Source: an uncultured Clostridia bacterium
GTDB taxonomy: Bacteria; Bacillota; Clostridia; Christensenellales; Aristaeellaceae
Length of the DNA stretch: 64,000 nt
Direction of reading: 5' to 3'
Assembly: GCA_947565865.1 (NCBI GenBank)
Contig: CANOHT010000006.1
Location: 45,440-109,439 of the forward strand
The position numbers and the translations under genes are program-made. Below, one piece after another: positions 26,403 to 33,484 of the stretch. The notes under the pieces were generated by a model. The model had not been told where the DNA came from. It saw only the letters and a program-made list of their open reading frames with translations, and ran no database searches. Within the stretch, counting starts at the first letter, position 1. Every line of letters starts with the position of its first letter.

Positions 26403-27032
26403 TTATGCCGCGACCAGCACCGCGCGGTACACATAGCTGGCGTTCTCCTCCGTCACCGTGAAGGTGTAGGTGTCGCCGGAGCCGACGCTCTGCCAGATTT
26501 CTTCGCTGGTTTCCTCATCCATTTCGCCGCGGAAGACTTCCCAGCGCACGGTATAGGCGCGGTTGGCGTCCTTGACATCGGCCTTCAGGGTAACGCTGTC
26601 ACCATAGAAAAGCTCGTCAGCCTCGGTCGCCAGCTTCACGGCGACGCGGGCAGCAAAGGGCGTGACCTCGGTCGCCTCGGGCGCTTCAGTCACTTCAGGG
26701 GTCTCCACAGCTTCGGGAGCCTCGGTCACAGCCGGAACCTCCGCGGCTTCGGGAGCCTCGGTCGCAGCAGGAAGCTCCGCGGCCTCGGGAATTTCAGTCG
26801 CTTCGGGAGCCTCCGCAGCCTCGGGGGTCTCGGTCGCTTCGGGCTCCCGGGAGGGCGCAGGCGTCTCCGCAGGGAGAGGCGCTTCGGCATCAGCGGCAGG
26901 CTCCTGCACAGCAGGCGTCTCTGTCGCCACAGGCGCCAGATCAGAAGGGGTCGCCGTCTCGGCCGCTGCGCCGGTCAGGAGCATGGCCATCGCCATCACC
27001 ATCAGGGCCACCCGCTTCAGCATGTTCTTCAT
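26403..27032 (-). CDS. Small secreted protein with Ala-Pro-Glu-Thr repeats and Ig-like end
   Basis: A 209-residue protein with a clear signal peptide (MKNMLKRVALMVMAMAMLL then TGAAAE), starting at ATG 27032 after AAGGAGGAC. Residues of about 45-125 are a low-complexity wall-spanning type linker made of TEAPEAAE-like units. The C-terminal 75 residues (VTLKADVKDANRAYTVRWEV to SYVYRAVLVAA) form one Ig-like domain very like the final domain of the neighbouring lipoprotein. No LPxTG or membrane tail is present. It is the first gene of the surface block and follows a candidate promoter at 27095-27123. Confidence 0.75.
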   Translation of the reverse strand: MKNMLKRVALMVMAMAMLLTGAAAETATPSDLAPVATETPAVQEPAADAEAPLPAETPAPSREPEATETPEAAEAPEATEIPEAAELPAATEAPEAAEVPAVTEAPEAVETPEVTEAPEATEVTPFAARVAVKLATEADELFYGDSVTLKADVKDANRAYTVRWEVFRGEMDEETSEEIWQSVGSGDTYTFTVTEENASYVYRAVLVAA

Positions 27033-27094
27033 CCTCGCGTCCTCCTTGTATCGGTCAGGGGAGCATTTCCCCGCGTTTGCCTGTTGACATGTTC

Positions 27095-27123
27095 ATTTTA
27101 CCAGACGGAGGTTACTTCGTCAG
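27095..27123 (-). promoter_or_regulatory. Candidate promoter of the surface-protein block
   Basis: On the - strand CTGACG (complement of 27118-27123), a 17-base spacer and TAAAAT (complement of 27095-27100). The gap 27033-27355 is AT-rich compared with its surroundings and contains this promoter, the terminator of the upstream operon and no gene. Confidence 0.5.
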
Positions 27124-27293
27124 TTACATAATCATATTTTTCTTCTTTTAATTTACAAAATGGCAATTATTTTACTGCTTTAATGCCAATTCCCCCCTTC
27201 TTGTCTTCAGCTAGTTTCCTGTATTTTCTAATTATTCGTGATTTTTACGGCTTCCTCAAATATTGGGGGTAACTTTTTACAACTTTCTACAAC

Positions 27294-27326
27294 AAAAAAA
27301 GCCAGCTGGATTCGCTCCTCGCTGGC
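27294..27326 (-). terminator. Terminator of the pilus-like operon
   Basis: On the - strand GCCAGC and GCTGGC form a stem around a 14-base loop and are followed by seven Ts (complement of 27294-27300). It lies about 30 bases after the SARP-like gene. Confidence 0.75.
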
Positions 27327-27355
27327 GCTTGATATAAGCTGGACTTCCTTATCGT

Positions 27356-28642
27356 TTACTGCTGTCGGCCACACTCCCGCTCCGCTTCCGGAAGGGCCGC
27401 GGGCGTCATCCGCAGCGCCTCGGCAGACTGCGGAGCGCTGCCGTCTTCTTGCATGGTGCTGCTCAGGGGGCCGACACGATAGTTGAAGGCCACGTTGGAA
27501 TTGGGATACTGGCGATAGAACAGACGCTTGATCCGCTCCATGACCATGGCGCCGGTCTGATAATTGACGGTGGGCAGCAGCAGCGCCACGATGGTCGGGC
27601 TGATATGGATCACGGTATCGCCCTTGCGCAGGTTCTGCTTGAGCAGCTCCATCAGGCTTTGCATCACGTTGTCCTGCTTGATGGAATCCATGGGCTGTCC
27701 GCCGATGCTGCTGACCATGATGACGGCCAGGAACATGGTCGAGCCCAAACGCTCCAGATTGCGCATCTGCAAATTGAAGATTTCCTTGAAGACGGCGTAC
27801 TCGCACACGAAAGCGCCCCGCTGTTCGCTGGATTCCCGCAGCTCGTTGCGGATGGATTCCAGGTTGAATTCCAGCGTGTTGCCCGCATGAACGATCTGCT
27901 TGTAGAAATCCCGCATTTCCCCGCTGGGCTGGATTCCCAGATAGCGGTAATGCAGGTGCATCACATGCTTATACTGAAGCATGGCCTCGTTGTTGCGGTT
28001 GGTTTTAATAAGGGCGGTCATCAGCTCCATATGGAGGCGATCGTCAAAGTTGTCCACATCCAGGGCGGCGCGGCACACGTTGATGACCTCGGAATAGTTG
28101 TTGTCCTGCTTGAGCAGCTCCACATAGGCGTACACCGCCGCCATGTATTTGGTGTGCAGGGCCGTAGCCTGCGCCATGGCCCACTCGTTCTGCTCGCTTC
28201 GCTGCAGCAGATCGCCGGTGTAGAGCTTCATCAGCCGCGCGTATAGCGTCCGCAGCCGCGCGAAGTCCTCCCGGTAGCGGTTCACGTCGTCAAAAATATC
28301 CTCGATCTCGTACAGATCCACCGTCATGCCGGGGGCATTCTGCCAGCGGTAGGCCCCGTGATCGGCCACGATACACTTGCCCAGGTTTGGTGACACCTGA
28401 TTCAGCAGCGCGCGGATACGGCTAATCATGGTTTTCAGCGCGTTCTCCGGGTTGCTGGAACCCTCCTCCGTCCACAGAGCGTCCATCAGCCGCCGGTTGG
28501 AAACAGGCTGGCCCCGGTTAATCATCAGGAACTGAATCAGCGTCACACCCTTGCGGGAGGGATTGACCAGCTGATCCTTCTTGATCTCATTGATATAGAT
28601 GGCGAAGGTATCCATCAGCTGGATCCGAATCATGTCGCTCAT
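27356..28642 (-). CDS. SARP-like transcriptional regulator (winged helix, BTAD, C-terminal degenerate GGDEF-like region)
   Basis: A 428-residue regulator. Residues of about 1-105 look like an OmpR-type winged-helix DNA-binding domain (VTLIQFLMINRGQPVSNRRL, NALKTMISRIRALL, YRW). Residues of about 110-260 match the bacterial transcriptional activator domain of SARP proteins, a TPR-like fold (YAYVELLKQDNNYSEVINVC, DDRLHMELMTALIK, YRYLGIQPSGEM). The rest (AVIMVSSIGG, KGDTVIHISPTIVALLLPTV) resembles a GGDEF-type fold without the GGDEF motif, so a cyclic-nucleotide or dimer role is possible. It starts at ATG 28642, 13 bp after the PilT gene, and is the last gene of the pilus-like operon. It may control that operon or sense its state (inference). 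Confidence 0.8.
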   Translation of the reverse strand: MSDMIRIQLMDTFAIYINEIKKDQLVNPSRKGVTLIQFLMINRGQPVSNRRLMDALWTEEGSSNPENALKTMISRIRALLNQVSPNLGKCIVADHGAYRWQNAPGMTVDLYEIEDIFDDVNRYREDFARLRTLYARLMKLYTGDLLQRSEQNEWAMAQATALHTKYMAAVYAYVELLKQDNNYSEVINVCRAALDVDNFDDRLHMELMTALIKTNRNNEAMLQYKHVMHLHYRYLGIQPSGEMRDFYKQIVHAGNTLEFNLESIRNELRESSEQRGAFVCEYAVFKEIFNLQMRNLERLGSTMFLAVIMVSSIGGQPMDSIKQDNVMQSLMELLKQNLRKGDTVIHISPTIVALLLPTVNYQTGAMVMERIKRLFYRQYPNSNVAFNYRVGPLSSTMQEDGSAPQSAEALRMTPAALPEAERECGRQQ

Positions 28643-28655
28643 GGGAACCTTCCTT

Positions 28656-29720
28656 TCACATCGGCAGGCGTTTGCGCAGCGCGTCGGGGTTAATGGCGTA
28701 CAGCAGGGCGTTCTCCTTGGTGATGCGGCCCTCCTTGAACAGCCGGAGTAGCTCGTTATCCATGGACAGCATGGTGCGGTCGGCCATACCGCTGTATATC
28801 ACGTTGTCAATCTGATGGGTCTTGCCGTCGCGGATCATGTTTTGGATGGCGCTGTTCACTGTCATGACCTCGAATACCGGCACCTGGCCGCCTTCCCTGG
28901 CAGGCACCAGGCGCTGGGAGATCACCGCCCGCAGCACCATGCTCAGCTGAATGCGAACCTGCCCCTGCTGGTTGGCGGGGAAGGCGTCCACAATGCGGTC
29001 AATGGTCTTCGCCGCGCCGATGGTATGCAGGGAGGACAGCAGCAGATGCCCCGTCTCCGCCGCGGTAATGGCAGTCTGCATGGTCTCATGATCGCGCATC
29101 TCGCCCAGCATGATGACATCCGGCGCCTGACGCAGCGCCGCGCGCAGGGCACGGGCAAAGGTGGGCGCGTCGTTGGGCACCTCCCGCTGACTGACCAGGC
29201 TCATCCGATGCTGATGCAAATATTCAATGGGATCCTCAATGGTGATGATGTGGCCCGCCCGGGTGGCGTTGATGCGGTCCACCATGCAGGCCAGGGTGGT
29301 GCTCTTGCCGCTGCCGGCGGGGCCCGTCACCAGAATCATGCCGTTGCGCTTCTCCGCCAACTCCATCACCAGGGGCGGAATATGCACCGCGTTGGGATCC
29401 GGCAGACCAAAGGCCACCACGCGGTAGCTGGCGGCCAGGGTTCCGCGCTGCTGATAGGCATTGCAGCGGAAGCGGCACATCCTTTCCAAGGAAAAGGAAA
29501 AGTCATCGTCGCCATTCTCCATCAGCAAGCGCATGTCCCGCTCCCGGGCCAGCTCATACGTTTGGCGAATGAGACGCTCGGTTTCCGCTGGCAGCGCCCG
29601 CTCCTCCGCCACAGGCTTCAGACACCCGTTCACCTTGGCCATCACCGGGGAGCCGGGAATGATAAAGATGTCCGATCCGCCCATCGCCCGGGTTTTCTCC
29701 AGTATTTCACGCAATTCCAT
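28656..29720 (-). CDS. pilT: PilT-type pilus retraction ATPase
   Basis: A 354-residue ATPase of the GspE/PilT superfamily. It has a Walker A motif GPAGSGKST at residues 133-141, an Asp box HIITIEDPIEYLH, a Walker B region PDVIMLGEMRD, and a His box TGHLLLSSLHT. The C-terminal segment AIQNMIRDGKTHQIDN corresponds to the AIRNLIRE motif that marks PilT rather than the assembly ATPase PilB. The N-terminal PAS-like domain is complete and the length is normal. It acts at the cytoplasmic face of a type IV pilus or related machine. No PilB/GspE gene is in the window, so this may be the only local motor. Confidence 0.93.
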   Translation of the reverse strand: MELREILEKTRAMGGSDIFIIPGSPVMAKVNGCLKPVAEERALPAETERLIRQTYELARERDMRLLMENGDDDFSFSLERMCRFRCNAYQQRGTLAASYRVVAFGLPDPNAVHIPPLVMELAEKRNGMILVTGPAGSGKSTTLACMVDRINATRAGHIITIEDPIEYLHQHRMSLVSQREVPNDAPTFARALRAALRQAPDVIMLGEMRDHETMQTAITAAETGHLLLSSLHTIGAAKTIDRIVDAFPANQQGQVRIQLSMVLRAVISQRLVPAREGGQVPVFEVMTVNSAIQNMIRDGKTHQIDNVIYSGMADRTMLSMDNELLRLFKEGRITKENALLYAINPDALRKRLPM

Positions 29721-29750
29721 GACCGCGTTCTGTCCTTTCCCGTTGTTCTG

Positions 29751-30191
29751 TCAGTCCCAGAGCGCCTCATCCGCCTCGGCGGAGAACAGGTGCTCCCGCC
29801 AGGCGCAGCGCGGCGTCTCGCCCAGAGGAGCCAGCGTCACCCCGCACCGCAGCGTCCGTCCGCCATCGGAGGTCACCTGCCAGTAAACCTGGCTGCCCTC
29901 CATTGCCATGCCCTCCGGCAGGGCCAGAGCCACGCGCTCCAGGTAGTCCTCCTGATCCGACGCCTCCCGGCCGCAGGCCAGCAGGACGCCGTCCAGCTCG
30001 GCCAGCATGGCCTCCGCTCGGGCGGAAGCCGCGTACTCCCGCGTCGCCAGGGCCTGGCTGCGCGCCGTGAGCACCTGGTCATTGTGGGTGCTGATAAGGG
30101 CCAGCAGGCCCAGTACGCCCATGCTCACCACCACCGCCACCAGCAGCATCGAAGCCGCGCCGGGGCCGATATGAAAATCCTGCCGCTTCAT
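29751..30191 (-). CDS. Small membrane-anchored pilus-locus protein
   Basis: A 146-residue protein with one N-terminal membrane helix (about residues 14-34, MLLVAVVVSMGVLGLLALIS) and an external domain containing LAELDGVLLACGREASD and VYWQVTSDGGRTLRCG. The helix placement is pilin-like but no prepilin cleavage motif with the fifth-residue glutamate is seen. The start overlaps the upstream gene by four bases and PilT follows after 30 bp. I recognise no named family. Position suggests a minor pilin or an assembly accessory (inference). Confidence 0.65.
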   Translation of the reverse strand: MKRQDFHIGPGAASMLLVAVVVSMGVLGLLALISTHNDQVLTARSQALATREYAASARAEAMLAELDGVLLACGREASDQEDYLERVALALPEGMAMEGSQVYWQVTSDGGRTLRCGVTLAPLGETPRCAWREHLFSAEADEALWD

Positions 30192-30589
30192 TCCATCGCC
30201 CCCTTTGGCTCATAGCGGGCCACGGGCAGCGTCACGATCAGCGTGTCGCCCCGGCTGGCGCTCACCTCCGCCGTATGGAGAACGCCCGCCTCCGTGGGCT
30301 GCCGGCCCAGGGCCACCATCAGGCAAACCTCGCCGTCCGCCCGCGTCCACAGGCCGTCCGACAGGACAAAGCCTGCCGACGCCAGCACGGCCTCGCTGTC
30401 AGCGACAGCATAAAGCTGCTCGGCCACATCCTGGGCATCCACCAGGGCACGGCTGTCCACGCCCGCATGCCGGCCCTGCTCGTGGGCGGCCATGAAAGCC
30501 TCCGCCAGCACCGTGGCGCACAGGGCGAAAAACAATACCGCCATCATGATCTCGATCAGCAGGGCATTTTGATTTCTGCTCTTGTTCAT
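30188..30589 (-). CDS. Prepilin-like protein
   Basis: A 133-residue protein whose start looks like a type IV pilin: a short basic leader, then NALLIEIMMAVLFFALCAT. If cleavage falls after N8, A9 becomes residue one and E13 the conserved fifth-residue glutamate. The usual glycine before the cut is replaced by asparagine. The C-terminal part (LGRQPTEAGVLHTAEVSA) is beta-rich, as in pseudopilins. It overlaps both neighbours by four bases. No prepilin peptidase gene is in the window, so processing would depend on one elsewhere. Confidence 0.7.
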   Translation of the reverse strand: MNKSRNQNALLIEIMMAVLFFALCATVLAEAFMAAHEQGRHAGVDSRALVDAQDVAEQLYAVADSEAVLASAGFVLSDGLWTRADGEVCLMVALGRQPTEAGVLHTAEVSASRGDTLIVTLPVARYEPKGAME

Positions 30590-31086
30590 GTCCCCGCCTC
30601 CCCGCAGCGCAGCGCCATGTGGATCGTCCGCGTCTCGCCCTGGCTGTCCGTGATCGCCATGGTCAGCAGACCGTTCTCCATGGCTGGTATGAAAGCCTCC
30701 GCCGCGCAGATCACCTCGCCGTACTCCGGATCGAAGGGCTCCGCCGCGTCCGCGAACAGCTCCCGAAGCGCGCCGTCATGGCAGTAAATTCTCGTCTCAT
30801 AGCGGTCGCCGTCCGCCTCCCAGCCCAGGGAAAGAACAGGCAGCCCCGCCTCTTCCCTGACCATGACACTGCCTTCGGCGTCATTGCCGCGGACAGCGTT
30901 GATGACGTAATGATACAGCACCCGTTCCTCATTATGACGGGATGTCTCATCCACCGTCGCCCGGTAAAACTGGGCACTGAACAGCACCATCACTGTGGAA
31001 AATATCGCGAAGATACCCAGCAGCAGGAAAATGAACACACCCGAAACGACGTGCCGCCCCTCCCGAAGGCGATTCAATCCATTCAC
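30586..31086 (-). CDS. DUF4860-like membrane protein of the pilus locus
   Basis: A 166-residue protein with one N-terminal membrane helix (HVVSGVFIFLLLGIFAIF) followed by MVLFSAQFYRATVDE, the pattern I associate with DUF4860 proteins found next to type IV pilus genes in Clostridia. The external part contains YHYVINAVRG and CAAEAFIPAMENG. It shares four-base overlaps with the genes on both sides, so it is tightly coupled. The family role is unknown; a minor pilin-like part is likely from fold and place. Confidence 0.72.
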   Translation of the reverse strand: MNGLNRLREGRHVVSGVFIFLLLGIFAIFSTVMVLFSAQFYRATVDETSRHNEERVLYHYVINAVRGNDAEGSVMVREEAGLPVLSLGWEADGDRYETRIYCHDGALRELFADAAEPFDPEYGEVICAAEAFIPAMENGLLTMAITDSQGETRTIHMALRCGEAGT

Positions 31087-31409
31087 AGGCCGCTTTCCCC
31101 CCTCACGCTCACCCGGATATCAGGCATTATATTGGAAGCAAAGGCGTCATAATGGATCAGGTAGCGGGTCTGGTCATACCGCAGGCCGTAATGCTCCCGC
31201 AGGTAGTCCACATCCTCAGGATAGCAGCCCTCCACGGCATAGCAGGTCAGCGCCGCGCTGTGCACGGCGTCCCGCACCATGGCCGTCTGCGCATCCTGGG
31301 AGGCGGAGCCAACGTAGCTCAGCAGCCGCCACGCGCCCGCAAACAGCAGCGTGAACACGCACAGGGTCAATGCCAAGCCCCGGATGAAGCCGCCGCGCTC
31401 CTTGCTCAT
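31083..31409 (-). CDS. Small single-pass membrane protein of the pilus locus
   Basis: A 108-residue protein with one membrane helix at about 10-30 (LALTLCVFTLLFAGAWRLL) and a short external domain with CYAVEGCYPEDVDYL, whose two cysteines may form a disulfide. The local context (AVEGCYP) resembles the tip of pseudopilin domains, where a prepilin-like protein often has a YP-x-D-x-x-Y-L segment. No clear prepilin cleavage site precedes the helix. It overlaps the DUF4860-like gene by four bases and follows the GspF gene by 19 bp. Confidence 0.65.
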   Translation of the reverse strand: MSKERGGFIRGLALTLCVFTLLFAGAWRLLSYVGSASQDAQTAMVRDAVHSAALTCYAVEGCYPEDVDYLREHYGLRYDQTRYLIHYDAFASNIMPDIRVSVRGESGL

Positions 31410-31428
31410 GCCGCCGTTCCTCCCTTGC

Positions 31429-32487
31429 TCACAGAATGCTGGAAATAATGCCCGCCATGGGCAGCATCACCGACAGCAGCACCGCGCCGATGACCACCGA
31501 CAGTACGCCCACCAGGGTCGGCTCGATGATGGATACCAGTCCGGCTATGCCGTCCTCCACCCGTTCCTCATAGTCCCCGGCCACCCTTGCCATCACCGTA
31601 TCCACGCTGCCCACCGTACAGCTGGCGCGAATCATGCTGCTGTGCAGCTCGTCAAACAGCTCAGCCTTTGTCAGGGCGTCACCCAGGGAAAGTCCCTCCT
31701 CCACCTGGGTCCGCACCCGGGCAATCTGCTCCCGGGCATCGTCATCCGGCAGCACCGCCGGCACCATGTCAAGCGCCTCGTCCAGGGGGAAACCGCCGGA
31801 AATCATCATCGACAGCACCGACGCGATGCGGCTGGAGGCCAGGCGGCGAGTGATCCTGCGCAGGGGCGGGAAAGCCCGGCGAAGGAGGTCAATCACCCGT
31901 TTCCGATGCCGCGTGCGTACAAGCAGCACGCATGTAACCGCCGCGGCTACCACCAGGCCCATCGCCACCAGCACCACCGTGCCGATGTCGGCGCCCAGGT
32001 TCATCATCATGCTGCCGGAGGCGGACATGTCCAGACCCATGTTGCTCAGCACACCCCGGAATACCGGCAGCACCTTCACCACCATGACCAGGATGATGAG
32101 CAGCATCATCACACACAGCACCAGCGGATAGGTAACAGCGCTGGTCACAGCCCGACGGATGCGGCTTTCCCGGTCGTAGTACGCGGATAGACCGTTCATG
32201 ATCTCCTCCAGGCGGCCGGTACGCTCGCCGATGCCCACCATTTCCACCAGGTAGACAGGCCACGCGCCCGCTTCCTGGCTCTTCAGCGCCTCGTAAAGAG
32301 AGCCGGAGGCCGTCACCTCCCGGCTAATCCGCTCATACACCGCCGCCGACGGACTGCTCTGATGGGTCTGGGCCAGAGTCTCCATGCCATCGTAAAGCGC
32401 CATACCGGCATTGAGCAGCATCGCCACCTGGGCGCAAAAGCTGGACAGCTCCTCCGAGGAGAGCTTCTGTTTCGCCTGCTTCGCCAT
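31429..32487 (-). CDS. GspF/PilC-type inner membrane platform protein
   Basis: A 352-residue protein of the type II secretion F family, the membrane platform on which pilins are added or removed. It has two repeated T2SSF domains: the first starts at ELSSFCAQVAMLLNAGMAL, the second at RIASVLSMMISGGFPLDEAL. Three membrane regions are visible, including VTYPLVLCVMMLLIILVMVV and the C-terminal IGAVLLSVMLPMAG. The length is slightly short of PilC (about 400), as is usual in Firmicutes. The start ATG follows AAGGAAGG. It would work with the PilT ATPase in this operon. Confidence 0.92.
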   Translation of the reverse strand: MAKQAKQKLSSEELSSFCAQVAMLLNAGMALYDGMETLAQTHQSSPSAAVYERISREVTASGSLYEALKSQEAGAWPVYLVEMVGIGERTGRLEEIMNGLSAYYDRESRIRRAVTSAVTYPLVLCVMMLLIILVMVVKVLPVFRGVLSNMGLDMSASGSMMMNLGADIGTVVLVAMGLVVAAAVTCVLLVRTRHRKRVIDLLRRAFPPLRRITRRLASSRIASVLSMMISGGFPLDEALDMVPAVLPDDDAREQIARVRTQVEEGLSLGDALTKAELFDELHSSMIRASCTVGSVDTVMARVAGDYEERVEDGIAGLVSIIEPTLVGVLSVVIGAVLLSVMLPMAGIISSIL

Positions 32488-32517
32488 ATGCTCAGCCTTC
32501 CTTTCCTTTCCGCCTCG

Positions 32518-33339
32518 TCAATAAAACCGTTCCGCGGTATATTCAACGCCGCCGCTCCCGCCGCTGACCTCAGCGGTGATGTCCAGCATTTCATACTGAC
32601 CGTCCACCATCACCAGGTTCCAGGCATGATAGGTGGCGCCGGCATACCCGATGACCAGCTGGGTAGGAATCCCCTGCACCCGCAGCATACAGGCCGCCAC
32701 CGCCGCAAAGTCCTGACACAGCCCCTGCTTGGTCTCGAAGCAGCCCTCGATGTCCCCCAGGTAGCTCTTTGGCGCGCTGACGGCGCGGATATAGTCGTAG
32801 AGGAAATTTTCTTTCATGTACAACCGAATGGCCTCCACCTTTTCCCTGTCGGTGTTCAGGCCTGAACAAAGCTCGTCGGATTTCAGCACCGCGGCCGTTT
32901 CCGGGGTATAGTCCACATACTGGCTGGGCGCCAGGAAGGGCGCGTTCTCATCCCCGATCTCCGCCGTCAGCTTGACTTCGCCATCCTTGGCATATTTCTT
33001 GCCCTTGACGTTTTTGAACAGTGTGACCGTATATTTCCCGCTGCCCATCTGCAGGGGAAAGACGACGTACTGGTCATCCCCCGTCAGGTCATAGTCATAG
33101 TGCATGTCGCCCTTGGCGATTCGCAGCTTCAGCTTGGCCTTGCTCAGGTCGCTCTTGGCGAGGATGTAACCATGCTCCATGCTGCTGACATCAATGGTCA
33201 GACTGCCCTTCTGCTGTACCTTTTCCCCTGTGGCCTCGGGCCAGACCGCCTTGTCCAGCGCCGCGTAGGCCGCCATGACGCCCAGGGCAAGCAAGCACAA
33301 AAGGCACGCCGCGACAGCCCGCCCAATTCCGCGCTCCAT
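32518..33339 (-). CDS. Membrane-anchored transglutaminase-like protein
   Basis: A 273-residue protein with an N-terminal membrane anchor or signal (ACLLCLLALGVMAAYAAL) and a C-terminal transglutaminase-like domain. The catalytic triad is visible: C208 in KQGLCQDFAAV, H238 in ATYHAWNLV and D253 in YEMLDI. I start at ATG 33339, ten bases after GGAAGGAGG; the longer frame lacks a ribosome site. Proteins of this type act as peptidases, cross-linkers or amidases outside the membrane. It is the first gene of the pilus-like operon, behind a good promoter, so it may process or cross-link the pilus proteins (inference). Confidence 0.85.
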   Translation of the reverse strand: MERGIGRAVAACLLCLLALGVMAAYAALDKAVWPEATGEKVQQKGSLTIDVSSMEHGYILAKSDLSKAKLKLRIAKGDMHYDYDLTGDDQYVVFPLQMGSGKYTVTLFKNVKGKKYAKDGEVKLTAEIGDENAPFLAPSQYVDYTPETAAVLKSDELCSGLNTDREKVEAIRLYMKENFLYDYIRAVSAPKSYLGDIEGCFETKQGLCQDFAAVAACMLRVQGIPTQLVIGYAGATYHAWNLVMVDGQYEMLDITAEVSGGSGGVEYTAERFY

Positions 33340-33382
33340 GACCTGCGTGCCTCCTTCCGCAATCAATCCCCAGTTTCTTTTT

Positions 33383-33411
33383 ATTTTACCATATTCCGTA
33401 GCATATTTCAA
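33383..33411 (-). promoter_or_regulatory. Promoter of the pilus-like operon
   Basis: On the - strand TTGAAA (complement of 33406-33411), a 17-base spacer and TAAAAT (complement of 33383-33388). It is about 45 bases upstream of the transglutaminase start and is the only strong promoter found for the eight genes to 27356. Confidence 0.78.
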
Positions 33412-33484
33412 TCAGAACTTACGGCGCGGGGCAGGGATGTAACAATAGGAAAGAGGGAGCAGGCCTATCCCGCTCCCCACCCCG

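Noticed and set aside
27228..27806. 192-codon open frame on the - strand
   Set aside because: It overlaps the SARP-like gene in another frame, crosses its terminator and has Gln/Arg/His-rich noise.
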